Shown: positions 20,089-32,891, counted from the first letter of the stretch. The stretch is DNA of 64,000 bases from Chrysopilus asiliformis (GCA_964034945.1 OZ035963.1:62469182-62533181), one strand, 5' to 3'. A program made the numbers and translations. Notes: a model not told the origin generated them from the letters alone.

Positions 20089-23000
20089 TCCGGTTATCTT
20101 TGTTTGTCGACAACTGATCGATTCTTCTATTTTCAGAGAATCGCTTCGCTGTTGCTTTAAAGATGATATCACTGAGGTTCCAAAGTGGAATCTCAACTGC
20201 TCAGACACTGTTCAAGGATAAACGAGGAAATCAACACAACAAAATAAAATTTTAGTTCTAATCGATCGTGAACTGTCATTAAAAATTTTCTTCACGCTTC
20301 TGTGCATCGGAATTTCTGTTGTCGTTTCATAAATCCGCGAAAGTCTCGTAAATCCCCCAGATTATTTCTTCTCAGCGGCGAAAACAAAACACTATTGGAA
20401 CACGTTGGCACGAACAGTGATTTTTTTGGCTAAACAAATATGATAAGAACTCGTCGATTAATGGAAATGGAAAACACTCAATACCCGATCCGATTCGCAG
20501 CCCCGTTCTTCTCTGTGGTGTTTTGTTTTCCGGAATGCGATGAGATTCGTTTCGGTTCTCTGCCTATCCGCCCACTGACTGGTTCCAAATTCGAACTGGA
20601 CAAGAGAATCTATCTATCTGGTCCGTAGCTCGGCCTGCTTGACTGGGTGCTCTTCAAAATCCAAGCCTTTTGGAAGTACTTCTACTTGCGCGTTGATGGA
20701 CGAAAACTTCGGGAAGTGCGGAGGAAGACTCTTCTGTTGGCCCCGCACCTCTTCAATTCAATTTAAAGCACTGAATATCTTTTGTGAAGGTAAAACGATT
20801 TCTGCTAAATCCTCTCATTGGTGTCAAATTGACAGTTCAGTGCTGACATATTTTGGAAACGCTGAATGTTCTGCAGGGTTGACCATGAGATTTGAGTAAA
20901 AAAAAGTGGTTGATTTTATGTAAAACTGAAAATTTCGGAAAAATTCATTTTCAATTGCGTTAAATAACATTTAGTATAGAATTTGAGTAAAAATTTGAAC
21001 AGGTAATTGGGAAAGGAAAAAAACTTTCTTGAACAGCACATAACTTTCTTATACTAAAACTCTGCGTTTTCCGTTTTCATTCTGTGGTGATATTAAATGT
21101 AGCTACAAAATTTGAGATATTTCAAAAACGGTTAGAAAGAAATATTGACGGACTGTTGAAAGCGAAAATAATGGAAAACGTGAGCATCCTTAGTTTTTAA
21201 TTTATGTATGTTCAAGAAATCCTGCTACAAAATTATTTAATAAAATATTTTCGCTCAAGAACAAATTCAAAAATCAAAGAGAACAATTTTCTTTTCATAC
21301 AAGGCACCTGAATTAACCGTTAATTTAAACACCAAATTAAAAAACAACGAAAAACGATATTGATTTACGGTAAGAACTAAAATTTCTAGAATCTTTGTTT
21401 TTTATTATGTTTTTGCTACGTTTATTACTAGATATCGGTTACAGAACAGAATTTCACAAAAAATTTATAGGATCATACATTTCAAACTTCTTAATAGTTT
21501 TTAGAAAATGTTGTACAAAAAAACACATTTTATTATAAGTCTATAAGTAAATTTTCAGGGTGAAGCTAAAATATTATTTTTACTCGTTCAAATACAGTTC
21601 ATATTGGTTTACCACGAAAATTAATCCTTGTGACTACAGAATTGATGATTATTTTATATCAAAAAATCTAACGAAATTGAAGTAACAAGAACTATTTTTT
21701 CAGAGTCTGTTTATTTTTATGACATAAAATAAATAATAGGAAATACCTTTAGTCAGTCTAGCGACAATAAAAAGCCCCCAAATTAAAGATTCGTTGAGCC
21801 GATAAGTGATGGGAAAAAGTAGTTGTTTGGTTACATACAAAGTTTACGAAATGCTAAATATCACACTATTCGTTCTGCCCAATTAACTGGTACTATCGGA
21901 AAAAGATAGTAGTAGGGGTCTATTTTTGTATCTAGGGCTATTATGTTGTTATATATTCTTGTATAGTTAGTTATTATGTGGTTTAAATATATTGGAAAGC
22001 GTATAGTAAGTATATGGTTATTGAACTATTTTTGTTTATTTATCGTGTGTTTTTATTTTATAGTTATTGAGTTTGTTTTGTTAGGTGTTTTTCTATTACC
22101 AAATTTAGATTTATGTTTTTTATATTATGCAGACACTTATAAACTGTTTAATATTGTTAAAAAATCTATCACAGTCGAAAACCATTTCGCATTTTCAAAA
22201 AAATCCACAACAGTAAAAATTCTCGAGCCGGAGATTTGTAAAGGGCAGTTTTGCAGGACAGGAAATGAATAGATTTAACAAAATCTGAAGCGGGCTTTCT
22301 ACGGCGAGCTTAATTTTTTTAAAGGAAAATCTCTGTTGAAAAATTACTAGAAAAATAACTAGTGTTCTCTTTGTTGGTCATTAATTCAATAAATAAACAA
22401 TTTCTGCAACAACACCACCTACACGGTAATAGCACAATGCACAGTACCTACTGCAGAACAGAAAAAACTTCACGTTAATTCAAATCTATTACACGTGTCT
22501 GAGCCCGAAAAATAACTGATAAAGTTCTATTGGTGAGTAATTACTGGGCATGATACATTTACGATCAAGTATATGATTTCCAGTCATGTAAATACAGATT
22601 CACTTACCACTGTTTTATCAAATGAATTTAACAAAATAAGATTTTGATAACGATTATTTCGATAAGTAAAATCGAAACTAAAATTGACAACCTCAACTGT
22701 GCTCAAGTGTCTATATAATAAAATTCAATATTTGTTATCGTCTAGTCTGAATGAACCGAAGCATAATAAAATTTTATGCTTTTTGCTTTAATTATGTCAG
22801 CCATATGAGAATTTATTTACATTTGTGGTTGGCAAAATTACACAATTATTTTCATTTTTTTTTGCAATCTCTTGCACATGAATGATTTTGAATAGTGAAA
22901 TTATCATAATATGCAGGCATATTTTGATTTTTTTAATTATTGTCATCATACAAAGCAAAAACTATATGTATTTAGGTGCTATTTTTACTAAAACAAATCC

Positions 23001-23855
23001 TTTTTTATCGATTTTAGATTTTTTTTTTGCAAAATTGGAAAAATAACTTCAAATTTTCTAATGTATGACTAATGAATTAAACTGATTGATATTTTCGAGA
23101 CTGTTTTGATGCCTAGTAACGTATAAACAATGAATTATTGCTTTTAATTTTAATTTTTGTGGCTAATATTTTATCAAGTTTTCGCACAAAATATGCAGGG
23201 GACAAAAATAAAAACTAATTGATTTCCTCCGAATACCTTAATTTTCTAATCTTATCTGGTTAACACCGCAATGATTATGAAAATTTAAAAAACTCGATTA
23301 CTGCCAATAAAAATTTCGTGCTATTAGTTACTATGTGTTATTCTTTGTAGTGAGATGATATTCGTCAATATTAAAAATACTATTATAAATACTTTGCAAG
23401 GGTTAACTGCGAAATTTAAAAGGGAAAAAATCGTTAACACTCGTAATTTTTATTAGTCGATATTTATAAAGCTTTTAAAGTTTTTTATCGTAATGAAAAC
23501 GTTTGTGGGACGTGAATTTAGTGTTGCAGAATAAAATTCGCAGAATAAAGTGTCAGATGTAAACATTATTTCATAATTTTTAACATATTCTAGATATTTA
23601 AAGTCGATCTGTATCATAAAATTTACGATTCCAACCCATTTTGGTATTCTAGATCTTTAACTTTGACATTCTGTATTTTTAAATCATCTGTAACTTTAAA
23701 GGCAAGGGATAGCGCTGCGTACAGTTATATTTTCGGCGTTTTTATTTAAAAGAAGTAAAATTAACTTTATTGTTGTGCAAGGATATATATTCGAAAACTA
23801 AAAAGTATAAACAAGCTTAACGAAAGGCAGACGTCATTTTGGATTTATAGTCATA

Positions 23856-24314
23856 GTGCCTGTTTAGACGCGACGTGTTTTCGTTCGTTTCGTTTAAGTT
23901 GGTAGGCGCGGGGTACTGTGGGAATGACGATAGGAAAAGACGAACGAAAACTAAAATTCCCACCGTGAAAATAAAGCGGAACGGTGCCTGATTGGTTGTT
24001 AAGGTGTTTCGTTGCTATGGTTTTAAATATTTTGTCAAGTGTAATTGTTTGGTTTTTCGATTATAATTGTTTTAGCGACTGTGATTATTTAGCGGAGATA
24101 ATGCCATCGTGGATTAAAGTGCAAACATTGGAATTAATCCAATTAGGTCAATAAAACTCTTAATACAAGAAATGTAAAGTAACTTGATCCGAAGATTCCA
24201 TTTTCGCGCATTCCAAAAGGAACCAAAATACGTTCGTTAAAAATCTGCGTCTAAACACGATCGAAAAAAGGAGCGGAAAAAGGAGAGTAAATAGGTGGTC
24301 GTGTAAACCGGCTC
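23856..24314. mobile_element. MITE with GTGCCTGTTTAGACG ends (~460 bp)
   Basis: Left end GTGCCTGTTTAGACGCGACG, right end the complement of GAGCCGGTTTACACGACC. A second inverted pair (TGTTTAGACGC / GCGTCTAAACA) lies just inside the right end. Flanks share ATA, a possible short target duplication. It is locally GC-richer than its surroundings and has no coding capacity. Confidence 0.55.
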
Positions 24315-24383
24315 ATACTAATAAAATACAAAATCGGTAAAAAGGATCAAATAAAAAAAATTTGCACTAAAAAAAAAAAAAAT

Positions 24384-24540
24384 TTTTGGTACTGTGTATC
24401 AGAAAAAAAAGCGAGATAAAAGCATGAAAAGTAAAATAAATATTTATCTCGCTTTAATACACTTTAATACAAAATATTTATCTCGCTTTGATACACTTTA
24501 ATACAAAATATTTATCTCGCTTTGATACACAGTACCAAAA
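24384..24540. mobile_element. MITE with perfect 18-bp ends and internal tandem repeats
   Basis: TTTTGGTACTGTGTATCA at 24384-24401 and its exact complement at 24523-24540. The right half holds about two and a half direct copies of a ~39-bp unit built on TTTATCTCGCTTTGATACAC. An element of similar design (GCGAGATAAA-type interior, GTGTA/GCGTATC ends) is at 45761-45859. Confidence 0.75.
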
Positions 24541-25697
24541 CAATATTTTTTTATAAAAGCTGTTTTTAAAACTTTTTTTTTTTTGAATTTTAGATTAAAC
24601 ACATTTTTTTGTAAATACTTAAACTTATTTTTTTAATTGATCTGAAAACAATGCAATGATGGTTACAAAACGACTTAGAAAAAACGTTCCCAAAATTATT
24701 TCCAAATGACCTTTGTTGTCTTAATCACTCTTAATGCAAGTAATGTTTTAATTTGACTGCCAAAATTCGAATTAAAACATTTAAGTTATTAAAAGACGTA
24801 AATTATTCCAATTGCAAATTATATTCTCATCAAATCTCGAGCTCCAGCAAAGTAAGCAAATATTCTATATGATACGTAATCAACTAAGCTTTCAATGATT
24901 ATAAGTTAAGTCCCGTCCGTGTTAAGATCCCCACAAAAAGTATCTCAAGATAAATTCCGTCAAAAAAATAAAGCTCAGTGACAACAAATCGTTGATTGTC
25001 TGATGAAAAAAGCAAATATTTGGATATGAGCAGAAGAAGTGGGTAAGTCAGTGATGATTCTTCATTTTCACTTCTTTGGATAAACATCAATTTTCATCGT
25101 TAATACGGTTTCAAATCCGGCCAGGTAACAGTCGTGAAACACCTTCGCAGTTTACCTTATTATCCGTTCCAGTTACGACCACCAACTCAGTCCATTCAAA
25201 TTTTCACATATTACCAATTGAAAGAAAGAGGGTTTCAGTTTTGGACGTCAAATCGAATATACGAATATTAAAATATAAGAAAATTTTGCCTTTAGTGGAT
25301 GGTTTTTCAAATATCACCAGCTGGAATCCGTGGAGAAAGTAATTTTTCGATAAGCAAATCCTCATCTCCATACTACCACTTGAACCATTCATCCGTCCAT
25401 TACGTCGATTCATTCAAACTCCCTTCTCATGAGGAAATCAAAACGCTTTTAGTTAATACCAATTAATTAAAGTGGTACGCGCTCCATCATCAAGACTCTG
25501 ATCTTGTAATCATTTCGCTTTTAACCGCCAAACGTGGTGGACTCAAAACGGTTCCAAAGTCGATTTTTTGTGGTTTTCTCCATTATCTATTGGTGGCTGG
25601 GTTTTCTGCAATTGTTACGAGTTTTTTTAAAGCCATACATTGCGATGGAAGTGGATTATTATCCCCAAAATTAGGCTGACGATAACGGAACGCCCAT

Positions 25698-25717
25698 CAC
25701 ACACACACACACACACA
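25698..25717. repeat. (CA)10 microsatellite
   Basis: Ten uninterrupted CA units. Confidence 0.95.
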
Positions 25718-27103
25718 ACTTCCTTTACGCGGGATTCAGTACTTTTGCATCTGCTAGCAGTCCATCCGCAGATACTTTTCAAGATAACTCCACTTGAATT
25801 GAGGCAAAAGTTAAAAACCCCACTTGATGGTATCTTCAAGTATTTCAGACCGCATGCATTGTCTAAAAATAGTCAAGAAAGACAGAAAGAAACATTCGGA
25901 ATAATAGAAACAAAACCAGTTACCAACGACAAGTGAAAGTGTTTTGTAATCACCACCTCTAGATAATTTTTAATGCATAATAAAAGTTGTAAGATTACGC
26001 AAAGGTTTTCAACCGTTTTTGCACAAAGTGTTACAACTAAATTGTAATCCGAGTTTTCTACTCATTTGGATTTACTGTGAGAAATCGCGTCTCTTTTGAA
26101 TTTTTCGCACTCATAGTTTTTTGTGGGCACTAGTAAATTGAAAATATCTATTGATTAATATGCTAAATAATATTTGGTCAGTGAAAACATGCCTAATAAA
26201 TAAATTGTAGTGTAATTATGTGTGGTTAGTTTACATATTTATGAGCGGTGTGCGGCGTATAATTGGAAAAGTCGATTGAGATAAACAGTTTTTCGTAATA
26301 ATTAGATAAGGAGCTATTTACTTTTAATATGCGCAATTTTCTAGTCGTTTGTAGTTTTCATTTTATGAGCATTACCGAATCTATTTAATTAACAAATTTA
26401 CCTGACGAAGTGGATTGTATATAACGGCGATTTATGTTCTAGGGCAATTTTACCCCAACCAATAAGAGACGCCAAATATTTTTACGGAATAGCGAATGTG
26501 GGTTACAAATTTTGTTTTGAGAATCAATTTTTTTGTGAAAAAAAATATTGGTGAGCCATCAACTGGTTTATTTTTAAAATTGCTACAAAATAAACACAAT
26601 TTAACATTTTTCGAAGTTTGTTACTTTATTGAAAAGAGTAAATCTACCGATTAGTTGTCGAATATAATTTCATTCAAATTGCGGTCTCGGCCAACTCGAA
26701 TCTTCTGGTAAAAATTTAAGTTGTTGAGCAACATCCTAAAATTTTCCTCAAATTTTTCATGGACAGCCCCTAACAACCAACAATTAGGAATATCAAACAC
26801 CATATATTTTTTTACAAAAAGTAAACTGCCAAAACGATCTGAAAAACATTTAAAAGTTACTTACGTTGTACAATAATATTTTTTAAATGTAATTAGAGAC
26901 TCATAGCTTTTCTTTATTAATTCTTAACCGGAAATGGTGTGACAATTATTTTAATTTTAAACCATTGTTCAAAACCGCCAAAGTCTTTGTTTGCAGTAAA
27001 AGCTCAGACGTGAAGTAATTTAGGGTAATGACAAAATTGGGTATTTTGCAAAAAAAATAAAAATCACAGAAATAAATTGAAAAATTAATCAGTTTTTGTT
27101 TAA

Positions 27104-27310
27104 CCCTTAGAGGCACAGAAAAATAGCAAATATTTTCACCCTTCCGACACTAGAAAAAAAATTTATTTTTTTGATTTTTTTAGTGGTACCATTTTAAAGT
27201 ATCATACGGCAATGAAAGACGGTTTAATTGGTGGTACAATTTTGATACCACCGTGCAGTATTTGTTACAAAAAAGGTGGTACATCGCGTGTACCACCAAG
27301 CCTTTAAGGG
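27104..27310. mobile_element. piggyBac-like MITE with TTAA target duplication
   Basis: Flanked on both sides by TTAA (27100-27103 and 27311-27314). Ends begin CCCTTAGAGGC and, inverted, CCCTTAAAGGC, matching the TTAA-CCC arrangement of piggyBac-type elements. The interior is rich in GGTGGTACA/TGTACCACC inverted copies. No transposase. Confidence 0.75.
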
Positions 27311-27599
27311 TTAAAAAGATCAATTATTTAATTACTACACAAAGCTGTCTTTAAAAATCCATAAACATTTTAATCTTGCACTAAATCAACTCCTTAAAAA
27401 TGCGTTACTTCGCACAGTGCGAAATTTTCGAGATATAGCTGGACAAAAATCAATTTCGTAACATTTTAAATATCGTTAGAAAATTCATCCAATAATATAG
27501 CCTTATAATTGTTGGGACGCTGATGATGAATTCGTTATAAAATTTTCGAAATTCAAGATCGCAATTTTTATTTAATTAGCTAAATTTGTACTCTGGTTA

Positions 27600-27910
27600 G
27601 TTTTTGAGGTCGCTGATTACGAATCTCAGGTCAAAATTCCAAAATTAATTTAATTAGCGAACACAAAAATCCCACAATACCCGAAATTATCGCGACTTTT
27701 CATTTTTGCGTCCGCCATCTTGAATTTCGAAAATCTGATAACTGAACCGTAATCAGCGATCCGGAAAACCTCTAATGCCGGTTTTTCCGACGAAAACTGG
27801 GAAAAAGGATATTTGCTTTACTCTGACAAGATTTCCCGATTCGATTTTTGAAATTCTATCACCGTAATCAGCTACCCCGGAAACCCGCCGAGTGACATTT
27901 CTCGGCATCC
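27600..27910. repeat. Non-coding repeat built on GTAATCAGCGANC
   Basis: The motif GCTGATTAC occurs at the left and its complement GTAATCAGCGATCCGGAAAACC and GTAATCAGCTACCCCGGAAACC further right, so the block consists of inverted and direct copies of one unit. It is GC-richer than its surroundings and non-coding in all frames. Confidence 0.5.
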
Positions 27911-27949
27911 TAACGGGTAGGCTTCATGACAAAACCAGTGTATTAAAAT

Positions 27950-28065
27950 CTGTTCACATTGGTTGAAATAGTCCGCCTAATATCAGCAGTCCCACTTCCT
28001 CACCTTGCCTTCATGTTGCCAGTTTCTGTCAGAATTAGGCGGACTATTTTAACCAATGTGAACAG
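27950..28065. mobile_element. MITE/hairpin with ~35-bp inverted ends
   Basis: CTGTTCACATTGGTTGAAAT..AGTCCGCCTAAT at the left and its near-exact complement ATTAGGCGGACT..TTAACCAATGTGAACAG at the right; loop about 45 bp. Confidence 0.75.
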
Positions 28066-28437
28066 GCTCTTAGGGGTGAATTTTGGAAAAACCACGCATT
28101 AGTGCGTGTTTATATGATGGATTATATGATGGATAGATCATGCTGTAAAAATTTTAGATTTCTAGCTCTTTCTAGGTTTAAGTTGCGCGTATAGTTTGGA
28201 CGTATGAATTTTGTCCACCCAGATCTCGAAAATGTCGCACTGTGCGTTGGCTATAATTAATCTATTGACACTGACATTGTACGATAATCCATTATTTTAT
28301 TATCAGATTCAGAAAATGGTTTTCAATGACAATATTCGATAATTAAAAAGCTCTTTTAATTTCAGATTACAAGTGACGTTCGGGTGTTAAATATCGTCTG
28401 AAAATAATCTCAAGAATTTATTTTAAATTTTTCAAAA

Positions 28438-29564
28438 ATGGCGAACGGAACAAATTCAACAAAAGTGGAGCCATCTCATCCTTCAATGGATATTCCACCA
28501 ACTGTGCACGACTATTATGCCGGTAAATTAGTTTCTTTTTATTTAAAATTGTTAAATTTACAAAAAAAAATTAATTTTAGGACTCAACACATTCGTTATT
28601 TTATCGATAATAATGGGATCTCTGTTATTCGTTGCAAATATTGTAGTATTTCTGTATTCATTAAAACGAGTGCTAAAAGGAACTGATCCGAAACTTTTAA
28701 GGAAAACCATTATGATGATTAGTCTGTATCCAATAGTTGCAAGTAGTTCGCTTTTAACTATTTTAGTACCTCGTTCGATGTTAATTTGCGACTCGGTGGC
28801 TCACATTGCGTTTACTTTTTGCGCATTTGAATTCTTTAATCTGTGTTTTGATTATGTGGGGGGCGAGGAGAACTTCTTAAAGCAATCAGAATTGGAGACT
28901 TTCACAATAAGGACTCCGCCATGCTGTTGCTGTTGTTTCTGTTTCCATCCTCAGTCTGTAACACCGCAAAAAATCAGCACCTTTCGATTTATGATACTTC
29001 AATTGCCTTTTGTTCAAAGTCTTTTGATGATTGCTCTTAACGTGGTTTATGTCGAAGAAATGGTAACTGAAAGAATTTTTATGTAATTAATAGTTGTTAT
29101 TAAATTGTTTTTTTTTAGGAAATTTACAACTACGTACTTTTATATTTTATTCCATTCTTTGCTGTTTCCATTATGATTGGTGTTTGGTCATTGAATATCG
29201 TTGCAAGAATGATTTTACCTTACGCTCCTGACTCTTTAATCATGGTAACATTTTGCATTTTTTAAAACTTATATTTAATTTCCAAATATTTTTTACAGAT
29301 GAAATTCTTTTGTTTGCAATTCGTTTTGATCTTCACTAAACTTCAATTTGCAATACTTAATTTTTCATTGCAATATGCAACTTTCCCAGTTTATTATCCA
29401 ATGACTCAAGATGTCTATATTCAGGGTATTTATTATTACTTTTTTTTTAAATATGACTATAATTTAATTATTTTTCAGTGATAGTACAGTTGATTATTTT
29501 GGTTGAAATTCTTGGGCTCAATGTTGTTGCCTTCAAAGCGTATCAGAGGCCGACATGGAAATGA
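28438..29564 (+). CDS. Organic solute transporter alpha-like protein, copy 1
   Basis: Multi-pass membrane protein of the OST-alpha/SLC51A family (solute transport; in insects the substrate is unknown). Five coding exons: 28438-28522, 28581-29062, 29119-29244, 29299-29425, 29479-29564. They join in frame to 906 nt, 301 residues. Seen in order: polar N-terminus, TM1 (IIMGSLLFVANIVVFLYSL), ISLYPIVA, LVPRSMLICDSVAHI, the family-typical FDYVGGEENF, a cysteine cluster after TPP (six Cys in eight residues), several further hydrophobic segments, and a short polar C-terminus RPTWK. OST-alpha normally pairs with a beta subunit; none is seen here. It has a paralogue 1.4 kb downstream with the same exon plan. 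An alternative name would be a TMEM184-like protein of the same superfamily. Confidence 0.85.
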
Positions 29565-29723
29565 TATTTCGTTCAGATTTTTGGGGATCAGGTGCAATTT
29601 TATTAAAAATAAAAAGCAAAATACTCATTTCATTCGATTTAAGTGTAAATTATTATATATATTAGAGAAAATATTACATGTGTTGTATGTTTTTTTATAA
29701 ACTACGATATTTTTAGTTGTTAA

Positions 29724-29729
29724 AATAAA
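29724..29729 (+). promoter_or_regulatory. Poly(A) signal AATAAA of OST-alpha-like copy 1
   Basis: Perfect hexamer 160 bases after the stop codon. Confidence 0.65.
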
Positions 29730-30325
29730 AGAATCGTTACTTTATGTTTGTATATTACTATTAGATGATAGGTTTTGAATTATATATCTGTCTCTTTTAC
29801 TCCAAAACAATTATACCGATGTGCTTCAAATGCTGGATTCAAAAATGTGAAAAAACTAAAAAATATCATATCAGATTCCCTCAGATTTTCGCAAAATCCT
29901 TGATGAGATTTGATTGTTGTCTAGATCTTTGAGGTTTTATTTATTTTTTCAATTTTTCATACGTCTGTTGGACAGAAAAAAAATATTTTGTAACTCTTAA
30001 AAGCGTCTTCCGCCACTGATTTTTTTTTAAATATTTAAAACCTTTATTTAATATTTTTTCAGAGACCGAAAATTTAAGGAGGTTTTTTAGGACACTACAA
30101 AGGAGTCTTCATTTTAGGGAATCGATCACAAACACCTAAACTTTCACTATTACTGAAAGCTTATGGAAACTTTCACTATTACTAAATTTATCTTTATATT
30201 TTTTATGTTAATTTTTAAGCTTTTTATGCTAGCTCTACACTATTCCCGAATATAGGCTCATTAAAGTCTCAACTACCAGATGGTTTGTTTTTTCTTTGAA
30301 TTATATTTTTTCTATTTGTTCGGCT

Positions 30326-30385
30326 TTCCGGTTTACGATATTGTAAATATTTTATATCTTGCAAATTTGATATCGTAAACCGAAA
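30326..30385. repeat. GTTTACGATAT palindrome, copy 2
   Basis: TTCCGGTTTACGATATTGTA and its complement TACAAT-like arm ending ATATCGTAAACCGAAA. Same family as 13494-13555 and 36626-36673. Confidence 0.65.
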
Positions 30386-30974
30386 TTTTAATACGGATGA
30401 ATAGAAAAAAAACGTCAAAACTGATTTGTCCTGATTCGGGAAGAATGTGGATCTCGGGTAAACATTAAAAAATATATTTTACGTTTCAAAAAGTTTTCAT
30501 TATATTATTGACAAGCTTTTTTGTGAATTTTCTAAGTACCATAACATTTTTTTAAACATTTTTTGTGTTTTTACCATTTTTCAAACATTTGTTTCAATTT
30601 TATTTTTCTTTTCTTAAATGACTTAAGCAATTAAGAGTTTCAACAGAATTTTATTAAATTTTTGATTTTTTTTTTAAATTTTACATTTGAAAATTGTACA
30701 TTCTATGAAAGTTTCAAATATATTTTTTTATAACAAACTCACACGATGACTACACAAGTACAAAATTTTAAAAACTGTAATTTAAGTGCTATAATTTTTA
30801 TTCGTGACTGCAAAGTATCTAGACGGGCAAAATGCTCAATCCGTTATCAGTTTGTGTAATGGACAGAGAGATTTTTAAAAATATAAGAACTTTCACAAGA
30901 TAGCAAATCATTGTTTAATAAGTAACGAGCACAAATATTGTGTTGAGTAAATAATTAACAAATTTTAACTCAAA

Positions 30975-32370
30975 ATGGAAATGGAACCCAATAAATCTAC
31001 TAATATGGAATTATTACCATCAACAAAGGCATATTATTCTGGTAAAATTGAATTTTTATTCGAAAATAACTAAAACTTAAAAAAAAATTCTTAGATCTCA
31101 ACGTATTTTTCATATCATCAATGGTTTTTGGATTTATTTTCTTCGTACTGAATGTTGGAATATTTCTAGTCTCACTAGTTCGTGTAATTAAATTTGGTGA
31201 AAGAAAATTCAAGAAAAAAACTTTGATGTTAATTGGAATTTACCCTTCACTTGCTTTTCTATCGTTTTTAACCATTTTAGTGCCACGTGCGAAAATCATT
31301 TGTGATTTCTTTGCCCAATTTCTATTTACTTTGTATGTATTATTATTTTTTTCCTTGTGTTTTGAATATGTTGGTGGCGCCAAGAATTTGTCAACCGTGT
31401 TAAACGACGAAAAAATTAAAATGGCGACCCCTCCTTGCTGTTGTATTTGTGGATTTTTGAAATCAGTCACCTGTACACGGGAAAAAATAAAAACCCTGCG
31501 AATAATGGTTTTACAAATGATTTTCGTTCACAATACGTTGATGATCGTTCTGACTGTGATATACTTTGAAAAACATGTAAGCATTTTTTAAAAAATATTT
31601 TATTGTTTTAAACTAACGGTCGAGTGGAAAAATCAGCCATCCTTTTACTGGAAATTTCACAGATTTCAGTACAAAAGTGCGCCAAAATGCTAGTTTAACG
31701 GCTCTAATTTTTTTTCATAAATTTTTCTATTTCAAGAAATATATTTTTAAAAAAAGTTTTTCTTAACAGGAAATATATGAGAATTTTGTGTTATATTTTA
31801 TGCCCGTTTCTATGGTATCCTTTACTGTTGGCGATTGGTCTTTGAATATCGTTTGGCGAATAGTTCGTCCTCATGCATCTGGCTACTATATTTGGGTATA
31901 ATAAATAATTAAAAACTGTGAAGCATTACAAATTATTTTTTTCTAAATTTTCAGTCAAAATTTTTGTGTGTTCACGGAATACTTTTTGCCACAAAAATAC
32001 AGTGGGATATTCTACATTTAAGTTTGAAGTCAGTTGAATTTCCGACGAGTGTGTCTTTAACGACGGATGTCTATATTCAGGGTAATAAATTATTTAGTTA
32101 TTTAAAACAGTCGAAATTTGATAAGTCCAAACTGATGGGACGAAAAAAAATGTTATCGATAATTTGGAGGTTTATATAGAAATATAGTTCAAAGGTATTG
32201 AAAAAAGTATGAGTTATTGAGATTCCACTGTAATGATATTTCTTATTTTAATATATTTTTCATTAACTAAATTTCTAACCTGTCTTTTTTCCTTTTCAGT
32301 AATAGCAGAGTTGTTCAAATTACCCGAACTTTTCCTGTTATCTTTAGTTTCCTGTAAAATTTATTCTTAA
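30975..32370 (+). CDS. Organic solute transporter alpha-like protein, copy 2
   Basis: Tandem paralogue of the gene at 28438. Coding exons 30975-31041, 31095-31576, 31770-31895, 31955-32081, 32300-32370 join in frame to 873 nt, 290 residues. Exons 2, 3 and 4 have exactly the same lengths (482, 126, 127 nt) and phases as in copy 1, so all four introns are conserved. Motifs: LVPRAKIICDFFAQF, FEYVGGAKNL, TPPCCCICGF (fewer Cys than copy 1) and the shared TDVYIQVI near the end. The last exon differs most: copy 2 ends with a hydrophobic stretch (ELFLLSLVSCKIYS) where copy 1 has a polar RPTWK tail. Protein identity to copy 1 is moderate, so the duplication is old. Both genes look intact. Confidence 0.84.
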
Positions 32371-32891
32371 AATGATGGAACTAAAAAGTCTGCGCACTTT
32401 TTACTTTCTCATACGTATAATAAAGTATTGCATTTATAAAAAAAATTGTCTTTCTTTCGCCTAAAAAACATTTCCTAAAAATAGGGAATCAGTCCTAAAG
32501 GGAATTAGAAATTGCGGAGTAAAATACACGTGCAATAAACTATTATATTCTACTTAAATTACTTAAGATTGACGGGCTTAACGGTACCATTACTGGGTTT
32601 TTTAAAGTTCCTTAATAATTATTGAAAATTTTATCGAAAGGTGTTATTAGAATATACCGAGGAAATCAAAATTGCATCGGACATCTAAATTTAAATTAGA
32701 CTGATAAATTAGTGTAAGAAAATCTCTTGTTATTGTTTATTTTTGATAGCATACTACGCGACGACACCCGAGTACTTCATTCAAATGAAAGTCTTGATTT
32801 TATAGAAAAAGATTATTATTGTATTTAGTTTTTTTACAACTATAAAAAAGCTTAAGATTTTCTTTTGTGAAACATTCTCGAAAAGGACATT
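32371..32891. other. Convergent 3' ends of OST-alpha-like copy 2 and PSMA3
   Basis: AATAAA at 32419-32424 serves the plus-strand gene. A minus-strand AATAAA (plus 32736-32741) is about 150 bases beyond the PSMA3 stop and may serve it. Nothing else is seen. Confidence 0.55.

Larger units (their letters stand above)
20089..28437. other. 8.3-kb gene-poor region between divergent FUT8 and the first OST-alpha-like gene
   Basis: The FUT8 promoter should lie at about 20220-20430, upstream of an open but probably untranslated extension. Beyond it I found no splice-consistent exons. Named repeats are at 23856-24314, 24384-24540, 25698-25717, 27104-27310, 27600-27910 and 27950-28065. The block 25040-25960 is less AT-rich than its surroundings and has several medium open frames in different phases, but no family was recognised. 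A 34-bp stretch at about 23532-23565 (AAATTCGCAGAATAAAGTG...) recurs exactly near 53767-53801. Confidence 0.65.
29565..30974. other. Spacer between the two OST-alpha-like paralogues
   Basis: Begins with the 3' UTR and poly(A) signal of copy 1 (AATAAA, 29724-29729). The stretch around 29785-29850 resembles decayed Helitron sequence (compare 1080-1140). The GTTTACGATAT palindrome copy 2 is at 30326-30385. The promoter of copy 2 must lie just above 30975; no TATA box is obvious. Confidence 0.55.

Noticed and set aside
20440..20899. Two plus-strand frames upstream of FUT8
   Set aside because: No splice signals or family resemblance; more likely FUT8 promoter and 5' UTR sequence.
21976..22272. 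98-codon frame with hydrophobic start
   Set aside because: Very AT-rich Phe/Ile/Leu/Tyr content, no splice partners, no recognisable domain.
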